A stretch of DNA of 12,909 nt from Methanobacteriota archaeon (GTDB taxonomy: Archaea > Thermoplasmatota > Poseidoniia > MGIII > CG-Epi1): positions 1 to 12,909 of the forward strand of contig JAPOKN010000030.1 of the NCBI GenBank assembly GCA_029977605.1. The letters run 5' to 3'. Shown here piece by piece: positions 1-7,058 of the stretch; within the stretch, counting starts at the first letter, position 1, and the number at the start of each line of letters is the position of its first letter. The notes under the pieces are model-generated. The model was not told where the DNA came from. It was given only the letters and a program-made list of their open reading frames with translations, and made no database searches. Made by a program: the position numbers and the translations under genes.

Positions 1-81
1 AACAACTGTAATTGCCACCATTAAAATAACGGCAATAACTGGGGAAACTCCCTCATCGTTTTTTTCTATTCTGTGTTCCAT
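1..81 (-). CDS. Archaeal type IV pilin N-terminal domain protein, 3' part outside window
   Basis: Only the first 27 codons are present; the gene runs off the left edge. The peptide starts MEHRIEKNDEG and continues VSPVIAVILMVAITVV. This is the class III signal peptide and hydrophobic assembly helix of archaeal pilins and archaellin-like proteins: a short charged leader, then a SPVIAVILMVAIT-type stretch. A prepilin peptidase (PibD/EppA type) would be expected to cut near the Glu-Gly before VSP, after which the helix packs into the core of a surface filament. The start is fixed by this N-terminus and by AGAGG (90-94, minus) 8 bases upstream of the ATG. A TATA box at 155-163 implies a leader of about 50 bases. 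Whether it is an adhesion pilin, another pseudopilin or an archaellin cannot be told without the C-terminal part. Confidence 0.85.
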   Translation of the reverse strand, partial: MEHRIEKNDEGVSPVIAVILMVAITVV

Positions 82-154
82 GGTTGCGTCCTCTTTCTGA
101 CAGTTTTGAACCACAAGTGATTCTACTGTCGGACATAAACATTGTCACAGACTG

Positions 155-163
155 TATATAAAG
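155..163 (-). promoter_or_regulatory. TATA box of the pilin gene
   Basis: On the minus strand the sequence reads CTTTATATA, a strong archaeal TATA box. A start site about 26 bases downstream would fall near 133, giving a 5' leader of roughly 50 bases before the ATG at 81, with a Shine-Dalgarno motif (AGAGG, 90-94). It lies in the 111-base gap between the proS stop and the pilin start, where I see no other gene. Confidence 0.65.
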
Positions 164-192
164 TCTAACTTCATAAGTTATTCAATTCAGTT

Positions 193-1719
193 CTAGTATG
201 TTTTAGCTAAGAAAACTTTGTTGTGTGTAAGTTTGCCTGTGACCACACATTTCCTTTTTTCAGAATACGGGCTTGTAGACTCACCCAATAAAGAGAATCC
301 TGTTTCTTTCTCAATCATTTCAGCTTCAGCATCATTTCCTTCAAAAGCCATTTCATAAACAAACCCATCCTCTAACTTTTGCTCAAATGAAATAGTTGAA
401 CCATTAATCTCTACCTTAGGCATTTTTTTGATATGCTGATTAAAATGAGATTTAGCACTTTCTTTCATGTACTCATTGACTAAATCCAACTCTTTCCTAA
501 CTGAGCCAATTAATTCCTGTAATTTGTAACTAGACTTTTCTCCCGTTCTTCTAGCACACATAAATGAATTTGATTTGAGATCTCTTGGACCTAATTCTAC
601 TCTCAATGGCACTCCTTTTATTTCCCAATCGTAGTATTTTTGACCAGGCCTAATATCTCTATCATCTAACTTAACTCTAATCTTTTCTGATTTTAGCTCT
701 TTAACCATTTCATTTGCTGCAGACATAATTTCTTCTGAACCGTCTTTAGATAGAATAGGGACAATAACTACTTGAATTGGGGCAATAGAAGGAGGCATAA
801 TCAATCCTTTATCGTCACCATGAGTTGCTACGGTTGCTCCAAGTAATCTTTCGGACATTCCGTATGTTGTTTGATGAACATACTTTTGTTCGCCAGTGTC
901 GTCCTCATACTTTACGTCGAATGCTTTAGCCCATTGATCTCTGTAGTGGTGAACTGAAGCAACTTGCAAAGTTCTACCGTCTGGCATTATCACATCTATA
1001 GCAATTGTGTACCAAGCTCCTGGGAATGTGTCCCAAACTGGCCTTTTCGTTACTATTACTGGGAAATTTAATTTATCCATGAGATTCTTTACAATTTCTA
1101 AGTCTTCATTAATTTGTCTTGTTGCATCATCTTCATCAACATGGGCTGTATGTGCCTCAAAAAAATGTATTTCTCGAACTCTAATAAATGAACGAGTCTG
1201 CTTAGTTTCATATCTAAAAGTATTAACAATTTGATACGTTTTTAACGGCAAATCTGCGTGAGAGCGAATCCACAAAGGAAACATTGTATACATTGCAGTT
1301 TCACTTGTAGGTCTCAAAAACATTGGATTATCTAATTTTGTTTCTCCTGCATGTTTAATCCAGTAAACTTCTTTAGCAAATCCTTCTACATCATCTTCTA
1401 GCCTTAGTTCAGAAGGATCTACGCCTGCTTCTCTAGCTTTTTTAAGTAGCGAAACTAACTTGTTCTCTTTATCTAATAAATCTTCAGGAATTAATAGTGG
1501 AAAATTGACTTCTTCATGATCTGTCCTCTCCATTTCATCGTGAGTTAAATTATCTATTAATCTCATAGTTTTCCAACCATAAGGCCTCCACACGTCCATT
1601 CCCTTTATTGGATATCTTTTATCAACCAATTCTGCAGCTTCAACCATAAATGGATACCATTCTTTGAAATTTTCTTTAGATGGAATTCCGCGTTTAGCTG
1701 CCGCTGGTAATTTAGACAT
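193..1719 (-). CDS. proS: Prolyl-tRNA synthetase, archaeal/eukaryotic type
   Basis: Class II aminoacyl-tRNA synthetase that charges tRNA-Pro with proline in the cytosol. Residue numbers here count from the in-frame TTG at 1725. The class II core shows FLRPTSE (136-142), motif 2 FRYE with RVREIHFFEAHTAH (170-195), the LLGATVATHGDDKGL block near 294-308 (motif 3 region), then an anticodon-binding domain (about 318-420). It lacks the large editing insertion of bacterial enzymes and ends in LAKTY, keeping the conserved C-terminal Tyr. The C-terminal domain has lost most of its usual zinc cysteines: FEGND replaces an FCG-type motif, and CVVTG replaces CxxCG. I prefer the ATG at 1719 to the TTG because a TATA box (1741-1750) is centred 26 bases upstream, implying a leaderless mRNA. 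Length (508-510 residues) is somewhat above the roughly 480 usual for the family. Confidence 0.96.
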   Translation of the reverse strand: MSKLPAAAKRGIPSKENFKEWYPFMVEAAELVDKRYPIKGMDVWRPYGWKTMRLIDNLTHDEMERTDHEEVNFPLLIPEDLLDKENKLVSLLKKAREAGVDPSELRLEDDVEGFAKEVYWIKHAGETKLDNPMFLRPTSETAMYTMFPLWIRSHADLPLKTYQIVNTFRYETKQTRSFIRVREIHFFEAHTAHVDEDDATRQINEDLEIVKNLMDKLNFPVIVTKRPVWDTFPGAWYTIAIDVIMPDGRTLQVASVHHYRDQWAKAFDVKYEDDTGEQKYVHQTTYGMSERLLGATVATHGDDKGLIMPPSIAPIQVVIVPILSKDGSEEIMSAANEMVKELKSEKIRVKLDDRDIRPGQKYYDWEIKGVPLRVELGPRDLKSNSFMCARRTGEKSSYKLQELIGSVRKELDLVNEYMKESAKSHFNQHIKKMPKVEINGSTISFEQKLEDGFVYEMAFEGNDAEAEMIEKETGFSLLGESTSPYSEKRKCVVTGKLTHNKVFLAKTY

Positions 1720-1740
1720 ACTCAAATGCTCGTTACTTGC

Positions 1741-1750
1741 TTATAATTAA
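1741..1750 (-). promoter_or_regulatory. TATA box of proS, overlapping the signal peptidase stop codon
   Basis: Minus-strand TTAATTATAA is centred 26 bases before the proS ATG at 1719, the spacing expected for a leaderless archaeal transcript. The stop codon of the upstream signal peptidase gene (1747-1749) lies inside the element, so proS can be transcribed independently although it follows closely. Confidence 0.6.
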
Positions 1751-2604
1751 GGTTTATTCTTCCTTTTTGCAGCTGATTGATTTCTTTGCTCTCTAACTTC
1801 CAAAAGCTTTCCTACTGTGTATGGCCCTACTAAAATAATTATAATGGAAATCAAAAGCATAGATTTGCATCCTGATGGTGCATTATCATAATTTTCTGGT
1901 TGTGTTATCTTTAATTTAATTAAGCCAAACCATGGCAATTCTCCTCTTGCCATCCCAACAACCCAATCGGGATCTACGGGTTGAACAGGATTATTGTTAA
2001 TATCTCTGTGAGTCAATTGATCAGGATGTGGGTTACCAGTAGAATCGCCCTTGGTAATGTAGCCTGAATTTTCTAAGTTCTTAAGATGCGCGCCTCCACT
2101 GAGGCCTATTTCTGAAAATTCTATTTTAGAACCAAAATAAGTTTCTATCTCAGGAATATAGTAATAATCTGTAATATTATCGCCATTCATATCTTTTGGT
2201 TCTTCTAAAACATCTACCCAAGCCATTGCTCTATGAATCACTGGTGTAACTGGACTTCCATCGAGCTCTCTTATTCCGTTTTTGTAATAAACTATTACAT
2301 CGCCATAATCTCCATATTTCTTGTAATCTGTTTTCTTACCCTGAAGATATGTGATAATTTCTGATTTTTCAGCTTCTTTAACTACTACTAGATCTCCTGT
2401 ATCTATTGTTCCAATGTGAGTAAAGCCAGGTTCATCATACAAGGGATTATCTGTATGCTCCATAGAACCAGATTCAATAACTACCATAGGTGGCCAATTT
2501 CCACTGTAAGCAAACGTCAATAGAAAAACTAAGAGAACGCTACCTATTGCCATCCCTATGTCTTTTGCAGCCTCAGGTATTTGTATTTTATCAGAATCTG
2601 ACAT
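1747..2604 (-). CDS. Signal peptidase I, archaeal Sec11-like
   Basis: Membrane serine protease that removes signal peptides from secreted and membrane proteins on the outer face of the membrane. A membrane helix at about 17-34 is followed by VIESGSMEH (42-50), where Ser47 is the expected nucleophile. The other family boxes follow: GDLVVV (70-75), VIHRAMAW (122-129) with His124 as the general base used by Sec11-type enzymes in place of the bacterial lysine, and YITKGDSTGNPHPDQ (182-196) with Asp187. A second hydrophobic helix at about 248-265 and a basic tail (REQRNQSAAKRKNKP) give a double-anchored protein. The insert between the Ser box and the GD box, and the one after the His box, are longer than in minimal Sec11 proteins. 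It starts 10 bases after the zinc-ribbon gene with no clear ribosome-binding site, and is probably co-transcribed with it. Confidence 0.93.
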   Translation of the reverse strand: MSDSDKIQIPEAAKDIGMAIGSVLLVFLLTFAYSGNWPPMVVIESGSMEHTDNPLYDEPGFTHIGTIDTGDLVVVKEAEKSEIITYLQGKKTDYKKYGDYGDVIVYYKNGIRELDGSPVTPVIHRAMAWVDVLEEPKDMNGDNITDYYYIPEIETYFGSKIEFSEIGLSGGAHLKNLENSGYITKGDSTGNPHPDQLTHRDINNNPVQPVDPDWVVGMARGELPWFGLIKLKITQPENYDNAPSGCKSMLLISIIIILVGPYTVGKLLEVREQRNQSAAKRKNKP

Positions 2605-2614
2605 CTGAGTCCAA

Positions 2615-3289
2615 CTACGGATTACGAGGTCTTTTTATTTTCTTGACTTTACGCACTCTCTTGCGGTTACTATGGCTTGAACGTTGAGCACCAAAATCTG
2701 TGGAAGGACCGCTATCGTCGTCTCCAACCATTCTAACATTATTAGGTAATTCATCGGAAGAATCTTCATCTTCACTTTTCTCAGGTGAAGAACTAAAATC
2801 TCCAAGAAGGTCATCTAAAGGATCGCCAACGTTTGAATTCGTAGATTCTGAAAGTGAGGAAGTTTCAACAGGAGGCGGAGATGATGATTCAGGCACACTG
2901 CCGCCTAGCTTTTTCATTCCTCCGCCACATGATGGACATTTTCCCCATTTTTCTTGAAATTCTTTTCCGCATTTAGTACACACGTATCCTGAAGATGTTC
3001 CTGAAATTGACGGCTTAGAAGGAATACTTGCTGATTCTGAAGTTGATTCACCTTTGTCAACGTATGGATTGAAATCTCCAGTACCTCCTAAAAGATCCTC
3101 TAAATCCTCTTTTCTTGAGGATGGGGCTTCTTCTTGTTTTTGCTTGGCTAACTCAGGATTAGACTCGCCGCCACCTAATTTACGGCGTTGTTCTGCATAA
3201 TAAGCATCTCGCTCTGCAAAAAGTTCTTTTGTTTCCTCAGAATAATCAAATTTTTTCTTTTCTTCTTTCTTTTTACCAAACCAGCCCAT
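2615..3289 (-). CDS. Zinc-ribbon protein with low-complexity, charged regions; function unknown
   Basis: I do not recognise a named family. The N-terminus (MGWFGKKKEEKKK) is basic. A single zinc ribbon sits in the middle: CTKC (104-107), ten residues, then CPSC (118-121), closely resembling the N-terminal ribbon of RadA/Sms-type proteins. The rest is rich in Ser, Glu, Asp and Pro and is probably disordered, ending in a strongly basic tail (RKRVRKVKKIKRPRNP, 209-224). Two similar acidic motifs flank the ribbon: DLEDLLGGTGDFNP (62-75) and DPLDDLLGDFSSS (156-168). There is no signal peptide or membrane helix. The layout suggests an adaptor with two short binding motifs and basic ends, but this is inference. 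It leads a probable operon with signal peptidase, and its start is supported by a TATA box 24 bases upstream. Confidence 0.8.
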   Translation of the reverse strand: MGWFGKKKEEKKKFDYSEETKELFAERDAYYAEQRRKLGGGESNPELAKQKQEEAPSSRKEDLEDLLGGTGDFNPYVDKGESTSESASIPSKPSISGTSSGYVCTKCGKEFQEKWGKCPSCGGGMKKLGGSVPESSSPPPVETSSLSESTNSNVGDPLDDLLGDFSSSPEKSEDEDSSDELPNNVRMVGDDDSGPSTDFGAQRSSHSNRKRVRKVKKIKRPRNP

Positions 3290-3307
3290 ACTAACCGAAT
3301 ACGCGTG

Positions 3308-3317
3308 ATAAATAAAG
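3308..3317 (-). promoter_or_regulatory. TATA box of the zinc-ribbon gene
   Basis: Minus-strand CTTTATTTAT is centred about 24 bases before the ATG at 3289, in the 36-base gap after pth2. The spacing predicts a leaderless transcript covering the zinc-ribbon gene and probably the signal peptidase gene. Confidence 0.6.
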
Positions 3318-3325
3318 CGTTGGGT

Positions 3326-3679
3326 TTAGAATAAAGATAACTTTCCAGTTACTTCATTAATTTTTGTTTCAGTGCCTGGACCTATTCCCAGACAAGTAAC
3401 TGTTCCGGGAGGCACTTCGGTTAATCCTGCATCAGTTATCAAGCTATTAGTCAAACCAATATCTCTTGCATGTTGTTGCAATTGTCTTAATGAAGATTCG
3501 TTTGTTGTTTTAACAACTACTTTTTTCTGACCGTCCCCATACCATTTCTTAAAATTTAAAGAATCTGATTTCTTTGATTGAAGTGAACAATTAACTGCAG
3601 CATGTGATACTTGTGCAGCCATCTTACCTTTAGATATTCCTAAGTCTGTTCTAACTACTATTATTAACTTATATTCCAA
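3326..3679 (-). CDS. pth2: Peptidyl-tRNA hydrolase, Pth2 family
   Basis: Releases peptides from tRNAs that drop off the ribosome, recycling tRNA in the cytosol. The archaeal/eukaryotic Pth2 fold is recognisable along its whole 117 residues: YKLIIVVRTDLGISKGKMAAQ (3-23), VSHAA (24-28), KVVVKT (53-58), ITDAGLTEVPPGTVTCLGIGP (81-101), and a short C-terminal strand (GKLSLF). The conserved Lys19 of the GKMAAQ segment and Asp83 of the DAG segment are present. The start codon is TTG: it reproduces the family N-terminus, has AAGAGG (3688-3693) 8 bases upstream, and the next ATG would remove the first strand and the active-site lysine. It begins 2 bases beyond the stop codon of the DUF1616 gene and is translated from the same message. 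Confidence 0.95.
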   Translation of the reverse strand: MEYKLIIVVRTDLGISKGKMAAQVSHAAVNCSLQSKKSDSLNFKKWYGDGQKKVVVKTTNESSLRQLQQHARDIGLTNSLITDAGLTEVPPGTVTCLGIGPGTETKINEVTGKLSLF

Positions 3680-3681
3680 AG

Positions 3682-4374
3682 TTATTCCTCTTCATCTGAA
3701 ATTTCTAATGAATCTTCTTGAACTACATCTCCAGATAAACCTTCACCCTCTCCAGGTCTGTTCAAGTCTTGATCTAAATCTGCCATTTTAGAATCAATAT
3801 CTGCTAAATCTGCCAATAGCGTTTTTTCTTTTCTTTCATAATATTTTTTCATGACTGAACTGCCTGAACGCTTACGGCTTTCAACTTCTTCTAATTTACG
3901 TTTAACATTATCTCTGTCATGCTTTAAACCTTGAAGTTCTATTAGTTCAGCAGGTATGTACTTTCCTGCCACAGCCAACTCTGACTCAATACGAATTCCT
4001 GGAGGTGCTCTAGCAAGACTTGGATGAATGTTAGCAGTCCAAGGATAAGCGCCTCTGTACCAACCTGCAACAAAAAACAATGTTGACAGAGAAAGTAATG
4101 ATAAAGTGACAAAAAATGTTTGGAAATACCCTTTATCCTCATCTGAGTTTCCCCAAGAGGGTGCATTACCAAGTGCAGGATTTCCCAAAATGAAGCCTAC
4201 TATAATCACTATACAAATTGACATCGCCATGCCTAGTGTGACTCTGTAAAGCGTATCAAATTCCTCATCTAATTCTCCTTTCCGAGGGAACATCGCTTGA
4301 ATTAATGTGTATCCTGGAATAAACAAAACAAGCAACAAGCCTGCAAAAACTCTAAGCCAATTTATTTCTTCCAT
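3682..4374 (-). CDS. DUF1616 membrane protein with C-terminal coiled coil
   Basis: The N-terminal half matches the DUF1616 pattern found in archaeal and some bacterial membrane proteins: a first helix ending VLFIPGYTLIQAMFPRKGEL (16-35), a second helix near 46-64, and a third near 86-107. The biochemical role of this domain is not established. After residue 140 the protein becomes soluble and charged: a likely coiled coil (about 141-205, Lys/Glu/Leu rich) and an acidic tail ending SDEEE. Canonical DUF1616 proteins have more of the membrane domain and often a different soluble part, so this is a short, rearranged version. It is the first gene of a two-gene unit with pth2, two bases apart. A weak TATA-like stretch (4398-4405) lies about 27 bases upstream. 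Confidence 0.8.
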   Translation of the reverse strand: MEEINWLRVFAGLLLVLFIPGYTLIQAMFPRKGELDEEFDTLYRVTLGMAMSICIVIIVGFILGNPALGNAPSWGNSDEDKGYFQTFFVTLSLLSLSTLFFVAGWYRGAYPWTANIHPSLARAPPGIRIESELAVAGKYIPAELIELQGLKHDRDNVKRKLEEVESRKRSGSSVMKKYYERKEKTLLADLADIDSKMADLDQDLNRPGEGEGLSGDVVQEDSLEISDEEE

Positions 4375-4397
4375 TAATAATCGCTAGAATAAGCCCA

Positions 4398-4405
4398 TTA
4401 AAAAT
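4398..4405 (-). promoter_or_regulatory. Possible TATA box of DUF1616-pth2
   Basis: Minus-strand TTTTTAAT lies about 27 bases before the DUF1616 start at 4374 and overlaps the end of the RaSEA gene. It is weaker than the other TATA boxes in the window. Read-through from arcS-RaSEA is a fair alternative, since only 23 bases separate the genes. Confidence 0.35.
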
Positions 4406-5450
4406 GCCTGCCGCCTGTAAAACCACTTCGATATCCATGAGGTTCTGAACCATTTCTCCTCAACTTTGATTGATTAACTAGTGCCTTCCAACGGGACTTG
4501 CAATTACAATGTAAACCTTTCAATTCTCCTAAACCGAGACGATGATTTTTCAATGCCTCTAAGACTTTCTTGTTACAATCATGACAGTTATGTGCGCCTC
4601 TTCGTGTACCTCCTCCTGTTGGATCTGAATACACACGAACTGGCAAATCCTCACATTTTTGTAAAACCTCAACTACAGACCAAAGCCAAGGTGCTGTCCA
4701 TTCGTTCCTAAACCATAACTTTTCAACGACTGTGTTTTTTTGTACATTTACTGGATTAATTGATATTTTATCAACGTGAGGTGCTGCATCAATGGCCGAT
4801 TGTACTGCATCCTCTATTCCTTCTTTTTCACTAAGATAAGGCGGTTTGAGCAAAATGTATGCCTTAACTTCAGCTCCGTTATCTCTAGCAAGCTTACATA
4901 CTTTGACAAAATGAGGCCATCGTAAACGTTTGTTAACTGATTTATCTAAAACCACTGGACTTGAAGATTCTAAACCTATTGCTATTTCCAATTTAGGAGA
5001 ATTAGTATAAGCAAAATTCTTAGGAGTGACAAACTCCGGCAGTGACTCGATTAATACTTTTTCAATCCCCATATCAGACATATCTGACATTACCTCGTCT
5101 GCAAAATCAAATGGAACTTCCGTTGGGTCTATGAAAGAACCTGAAGTGTAAATTTTAGCATATTTTTTACCTTTTAAAATTGGTCTAACCTTTCGCCATT
5201 GCTCTCTTAGCATATCGTCACTAACTCCTCCAGGAACTGTGTCATTGAAGTAACCGCACATTGAACAACCTTCCTTGATAGACCAATAACACCCTCTTGT
5301 TCTCAGAATTACAACGCCTGCTTCTACTACTTCGCCATCCAAAATTTCTTCTTCAATCCATTTTGCTACTGGCTTATCTAAAGGGTGGTCTCGAGGTATT
5401 GACTTTGATTTATTCACAAAATCTGTCAAAGGAACAAATGCCTCAGGCAT
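4398..5450 (-). CDS. Archaeosine synthase, radical SAM subunit (RaSEA)
   Basis: Radical SAM enzyme of archaeosine synthesis. With ArcS it completes G+ at position 15 in the D-loop of archaeal tRNAs: ArcS attaches lysine to the preQ0 base, and RaSEA cleaves the lysine part, leaving the formamidine. The iron-sulfur cluster motif is TRGCYWSIKEGCSMCGYF (51-68), with Cys54, Cys62 and Cys65 in a CX7CX2C spacing. The Elp3-like radical SAM barrel follows: YTSGSFIDPTEVP and IGLESSSPVVLDKSVNK are typical. A C-terminal cysteine group (Cys289, Cys292, Cys315, Cys317) probably binds another metal. The first 8 bases overlap the end of arcS, and a perfect GGAGGT (5459-5464) lies 8 bases before the ATG. The two subunits are therefore translationally coupled. 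Confidence 0.93.
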   Translation of the reverse strand: MPEAFVPLTDFVNKSKSIPRDHPLDKPVAKWIEEEILDGEVVEAGVVILRTRGCYWSIKEGCSMCGYFNDTVPGGVSDDMLREQWRKVRPILKGKKYAKIYTSGSFIDPTEVPFDFADEVMSDMSDMGIEKVLIESLPEFVTPKNFAYTNSPKLEIAIGLESSSPVVLDKSVNKRLRWPHFVKVCKLARDNGAEVKAYILLKPPYLSEKEGIEDAVQSAIDAAPHVDKISINPVNVQKNTVVEKLWFRNEWTAPWLWSVVEVLQKCEDLPVRVYSDPTGGGTRRGAHNCHDCNKKVLEALKNHRLGLGELKGLHCNCKSRWKALVNQSKLRRNGSEPHGYRSGFTGGRHF

Positions 5451-7017
5451 GGTGTCTTACCTCCACTGCGATTCCTCTTTTCATTGCAATCATTTCTTCC
5501 GGCATCATTTTCGCAATACCTACACCCGTTACTGTACCGTTTTGCTTGATTACTACTTGATCTCCTATATTCCAACTTCCTTCGTAAGACTTTACACCTA
5601 CTGCAAATAGATCTCCTATTAATTTGAAAGTTTCTGCAATGATTGTCGGCCCTCCTTGTGAAGAATACTCAATTCCTCCTTTCAAAGTTAGGCCAAAGCC
5701 ACCAACTACTGGAGACATTGCTGCTAAATCTCCGCATCGCAATTTGTAAGGCATACGTCCACTAATTTCTGACTTCACTAAAAAATTAGAGTTATCGCCA
5801 TATTGGAACTTAGCTAATCCTGTAGCTTCACCTTTAGCTCTGTCTTTAGTGTTCAATAAAGGGACATCTGATAATGACATTCTTGCTATATTTTGAAGTA
5901 TTTCAAGCCCTTCATATGAAGATGGTTTTTCAACCCTAGTATCAACTACATCAATTCCTAATTCCTTGATTAAATTGGTCATTATTTTTGATGAAGAACC
6001 TGCGTGAACGATTGCCTTAGTATAATTCTGTTTAAGGTTTAATTTGGCCAACTGAGATCTAAGCATTTCAATCTCAGATGCATTCCACTGACCAGTTACT
6101 GCAATGTCATAGTGGGCTGCAGGATAACAAAACTCTAACTCTCTAGGAACTAGGCCCAACGGAGATGTTACTGAAACAACATGCAATGCCAAATAATTAT
6201 CAACTTCGCGTAGTGCATTAAAAAATCGTTTATGACTGCTACTTTTGAAATATGGTTTTCTTGCTGAACAAGGTAAAATTAACAAAACCATACCTTTTGC
6301 TGGAGGCTCGTAATTTGATAATCTGTCTTGAAAATCAAGAATTGCCGGATGATTTAAACTTAAATCATTTGACCTTATCTTTGAATGAACTCTAGCACCT
6401 TTCTCAATTAATAGTGATGTTGAGTAATACAAAATTTGAGAAACTCGTGGATTATGAAGGCTTGTTAATTCAACTAATTCTCTTAACTTTCCATTAGAAA
6501 TTGCATTTCTTATTCTTGATATCCAACGATTTAATTCTTCACGATTATGTGAAAACAAATCTTCAATTTGTTTATTTTGCTTAATCCATTCTCCACTTTC
6601 TAAAACCCAACCAGTTGAACTACGTAATTCAACATTTAAATCGTCAAAAATATCTACTCCCAAATATGCTAAAATTGGCATTTGTGAAGGTTCTACAGCT
6701 GGTGCATAAATTAATCTAGAATATCCTGCTTCCAACCTAAACTCTTTGGCAATCTCTACCAATTTCTTAGGCTGAATTGAATATGCGTTATCAATAACTG
6801 CAATATTTTCAGATAATTGCAAATACGGAGACTTTTCAGAATCTAAACCCAATGGACTAGGTGGTAAATTGAACTTTTTACCAATCGTAATTGTTCCTCC
6901 CGACTCTAAATCTTTCGACTCTTCTAAGTCTGAATGACTGAATACAACGTGGGGTGTCTGCAGATTGTCTTCAAGTTTGAGAAGTCTGCCTAGTCCCTCG
7001 TGACCTATAGGTTCCAT
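5443..7017 (-). CDS. arcS: Archaeosine synthase alpha subunit ArcS (TgtA2)
   Basis: Adds free lysine to the preQ0 base at position 15 of tRNA, the step before RaSEA. An N-terminal TGT-related domain (about 1-150) lacks an obvious transglycosylase active site, as is usual for ArcS. The diagnostic core motif is PCSARKPYFKSSSH (249-262), followed by TSPLGLVPRELE (284-295) and YPAAHYDIAVTGQW (298-311). A PUA tRNA-binding domain forms the C-terminus (about 464-522), with VGVKSYEGSWNIGDQV and GIAKMMPEEM. At 524 residues it is within the range of the family. It is the lead gene of the archaeosine unit. A TATA box at 7040-7047 sits 26 bases before the ATG, predicting leaderless translation. The preQ0-inserting transglycosylase TgtA, which acts earlier in the pathway, is not in the window. 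Confidence 0.94.
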   Translation of the reverse strand: MEPIGHEGLGRLLKLEDNLQTPHVVFSHSDLEESKDLESGGTITIGKKFNLPPSPLGLDSEKSPYLQLSENIAVIDNAYSIQPKKLVEIAKEFRLEAGYSRLIYAPAVEPSQMPILAYLGVDIFDDLNVELRSSTGWVLESGEWIKQNKQIEDLFSHNREELNRWISRIRNAISNGKLRELVELTSLHNPRVSQILYYSTSLLIEKGARVHSKIRSNDLSLNHPAILDFQDRLSNYEPPAKGMVLLILPCSARKPYFKSSSHKRFFNALREVDNYLALHVVSVTSPLGLVPRELEFCYPAAHYDIAVTGQWNASEIEMLRSQLAKLNLKQNYTKAIVHAGSSSKIMTNLIKELGIDVVDTRVEKPSSYEGLEILQNIARMSLSDVPLLNTKDRAKGEATGLAKFQYGDNSNFLVKSEISGRMPYKLRCGDLAAMSPVVGGFGLTLKGGIEYSSQGGPTIIAETFKLIGDLFAVGVKSYEGSWNIGDQVVIKQNGTVTGVGIAKMMPEEMIAMKRGIAVEVRHHA

Positions 7018-7039
7018 TATATCTTGCCAAATTGGCGCC

Positions 7040-7047
7040 TATATATT
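7040..7047 (-). promoter_or_regulatory. TATA box of arcS-RaSEA
   Basis: Minus-strand AATATATA lies in the 41-base gap after the SPFH gene and is centred 26 bases before the arcS ATG at 7017, giving a predicted leaderless transcript for both archaeosine-synthase subunits. Confidence 0.65.
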
Positions 7048-7058
7048 GGATTCTTTTA

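Noticed and set aside
1717..1725. TTG at 1725 as the proS start
   Set aside because: It is in frame, but ATG at 1719 has the 26-base TATA spacing shared by neighbouring leaderless genes, while the TTG would need a very close start site and has no Shine-Dalgarno motif.
2700..2957. 85-codon Ser/Pro-rich frame opposite the zinc-ribbon gene
   Set aside because: It is a low-complexity shadow of the Ser/Asp-rich coding strand, with no promoter.
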